A stretch of 64,000 bases of DNA, taken from NCBI RefSeq assembly GCF_947503375.1, contig NZ_CANNDQ010000006.1, positions 62,001 to 126,000 on the forward strand, written 5' to 3'. The position numbers and the translations under genes are program-made. Source of the stretch: an uncultured Psychroserpens sp. (GTDB lineage: Bacteria > Bacteroidota > Bacteroidia > Flavobacteriales > Flavobacteriaceae). The notes under the pieces are model-generated. The model was not told the origin of the DNA. It was given only the letters and a program-made list of their open reading frames with translations, and did no database searches. Below are positions 62,947 through 64,000 of the stretch, one piece after another. How positions within the stretch are numbered: the stretch's first letter is position 1; each line of letters begins with the position of its first letter.

Positions 62947-64000
62947 ATGAACAAACTTAAAGCAGCAAATTTATACAGAAGCGAACTTATTCCTATATCT
63001 GGAAAGCTAGTAGAACGTTATAATAAATGCTTATTGAAGTTGGGTTTTACAGAAACTAAACTCACTAAATTTTCTATTGATGGTATTGGATGGAGCCCAG
63101 AAATTGCAGAAGAAAAAGATGATGAAAATTACTTGTGCAATGGCGAATCCAATCCACATGGAATTATTATTTCGCCATTTCAAAACAAAAAGCCAGTTTA
63201 CTTGCCCTATCATACATTTGATAGAGACATGATGCAGTTAATATTTAAGACGCATGGGAGTAAAATAAACGACATTACAAGAGATTCTGCTATTTGTATA
63301 GACTTTGACCAAAGTATCGATGCATTCTATGAGCCATTAGACGTATTAAAGTATCAAACAATTACTATCAAATTTCATCTTATTGATAATTTAGATAATG
63401 TTAGGAATGAACAGTTAGAGCTTATCAAAAAGTTTAATCAAGGGAATAACTTTATACATGAAGATATTCATGCAGAACTTTTAGAATCTGCTAATAAATA
63501 TGGTGATTTAAGAGAGCGAGATTTAAATTTGGAAGATCTAGAATTTCAAACAGACTCTTTTTATACTAAATCTTTTGGAGGCGTTTATGTTTTGCGAGAT
63601 TTTATTTCTCCAATTGTAGTTTTTGAAGATAGAAAGTGGTACAAAGAAGCAATTAAAGATACCATTCATGAGGTCATTATTTTTCATATTTCTCAGCCTG
63701 AACTTATGGAAAAGCTTAGAGATCATATCATTGTTACTTATGACCTTGAGGAAATTGTTAATACCAAGCGATATGAGCGTATCAAGCGATATGAGTTTGC
63801 ACAACATCTGAAAAACACAAAGCATCCAATAAAAGATATTTTGAACGATCCATTATTGTTTAAAAGTTACTTGAATAAAATTGATATCGAGTCTCGTAAA
63901 AAAGTGATGAGTGTAGAACGCTACTTAGAAAAACTTGAAACCAGTAACCAATATAAAATTGCTGATATCGTAGATGAAGATTTGTTTGAAGCTTTGCATG
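62947..64000 (+). CDS. Unknown protein (cassette gene 5, 3' end outside window)
   Basis: A frame opens with ATG 62947, one base after the AAA+ stop, and stays open to the end of the window, giving at least 351 residues. It begins MNKLKAANLYRSELIP and includes GESNPHGIIISPFQNKKPVYLPYH, DSAICIDFDQSIDAFYEP and YTKSFGGVYVLRDFISP. No catalytic motif is recognised. I recall uncharacterised flavobacterial DUF6638-type proteins with such sequence, but this is unverified. Packing one base after the ATPase marks it as part of the same operon. Confidence 0.82.
   Translation, partial: MNKLKAANLYRSELIPISGKLVERYNKCLLKLGFTETKLTKFSIDGIGWSPEIAEEKDDENYLCNGESNPHGIIISPFQNKKPVYLPYHTFDRDMMQLIFKTHGSKINDITRDSAICIDFDQSIDAFYEPLDVLKYQTITIKFHLIDNLDNVRNEQLELIKKFNQGNNFIHEDIHAELLESANKYGDLRERDLNLEDLEFQTDSFYTKSFGGVYVLRDFISPIVVFEDRKWYKEAIKDTIHEVIIFHISQPELMEKLRDHIIVTYDLEEIVNTKRYERIKRYEFAQHLKNTKHPIKDILNDPLLFKSYLNKIDIESRKKVMSVERYLEKLETSNQYKIADIVDEDLFEALH

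Noticed and set aside
1..64000. tRNA, rRNA, insertion sequences, prophage or genomic island
   Set aside because: Reading the intergenic spaces gave no cloverleaf, rRNA-like segment, transposase, integrase or phage gene; a tool search would be needed to exclude very small RNAs.

Overview
The window is a compact, AT-rich chromosomal segment of a member of the Bacteroidota, most likely a marine Flavobacteriaceae of the Winogradskyella/Psychroserpens/Olleya type (genus is a guess). The evidence is gliding genes gldF and gldG, a secreted protein with a type IX secretion C-terminal sorting domain, a complete-looking classical menaquinone gene set, promoters of the Bacteroidota TAnnTTTG type, and almost no Shine-Dalgarno sequences. 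I see no rRNA, tRNA, insertion sequence, prophage or CRISPR array.

Layout: (1) 1-4317, a DNA-repair operon (ATP-dependent ligase, Lhr-like helicase, PdeM phosphoesterase); the ligase is cut by the window start. (2) 4354-8024, a TauE/SafE permease, a type IX-secreted sugar-dehydrogenase-like protein and a DUF4870 membrane protein, closed by a bidirectional terminator facing dnaN. (3) 8100-13879 on the minus strand: dnaN, then an operon with gldG, a BamE-like small gene, gldF, a membrane protein, an ABM-domain protein and a SAM hydroxide adenosyltransferase. (4) 14091-20307: phoH, purC, a serine hydrolase lipoprotein, an HGSNAT-like membrane protein and an alanine/sodium symporter. (5) 20316-24419, the first DUF3857/transglutaminase pair. 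(6) 24610-30723: acs, a nitronate monooxygenase-like enzyme, an AraC/GyrI regulator, a YCII protein coupled to an ECF42-like sigma factor, and a GNAT enzyme.

(7) 30720-47724 carries menaquinone genes (menI-like thioesterase, menF, menD, menB, menA, menC, menE) interspersed with housekeeping genes and with a second DUF3857/transglutaminase pair (42746-46566). No obvious MenH is present; a small alpha/beta hydrolase stands divergently beside the thioesterase. (8) 47815-51312: a degenerate von Willebrand A protein, an MFS transporter and an acyl-CoA carboxylase beta subunit. (9) 51392-54386: an FMN reductase, GNAT, MarR and two-pirin cluster in which the same inverted repeat TATTTTCC-N2-GGAAAATA lies before the first gene and before the pirins, so the MarR regulon can be read directly from the sequence. 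(10) 54488-57691: a small membrane protein coupled to ettA, a 77-residue membrane protein and a metallo-beta-lactamase-fold lipoprotein.

(11) 57861 to the window end holds the least explained unit: a tightly packed set of five genes (coiled-coil protein, two-helix membrane protein, unknown 347-residue protein, AAA+ ATPase, and a fifth unknown gene cut by the window end). It is the best candidate here for an undescribed molecular machine. The other notable signals are the MarR operators, an ECF42-type promoter before the YCII/sigma pair, the active/inactive transglutaminase pairs, and four helically phased 11-bp repeats at 17661-17732.
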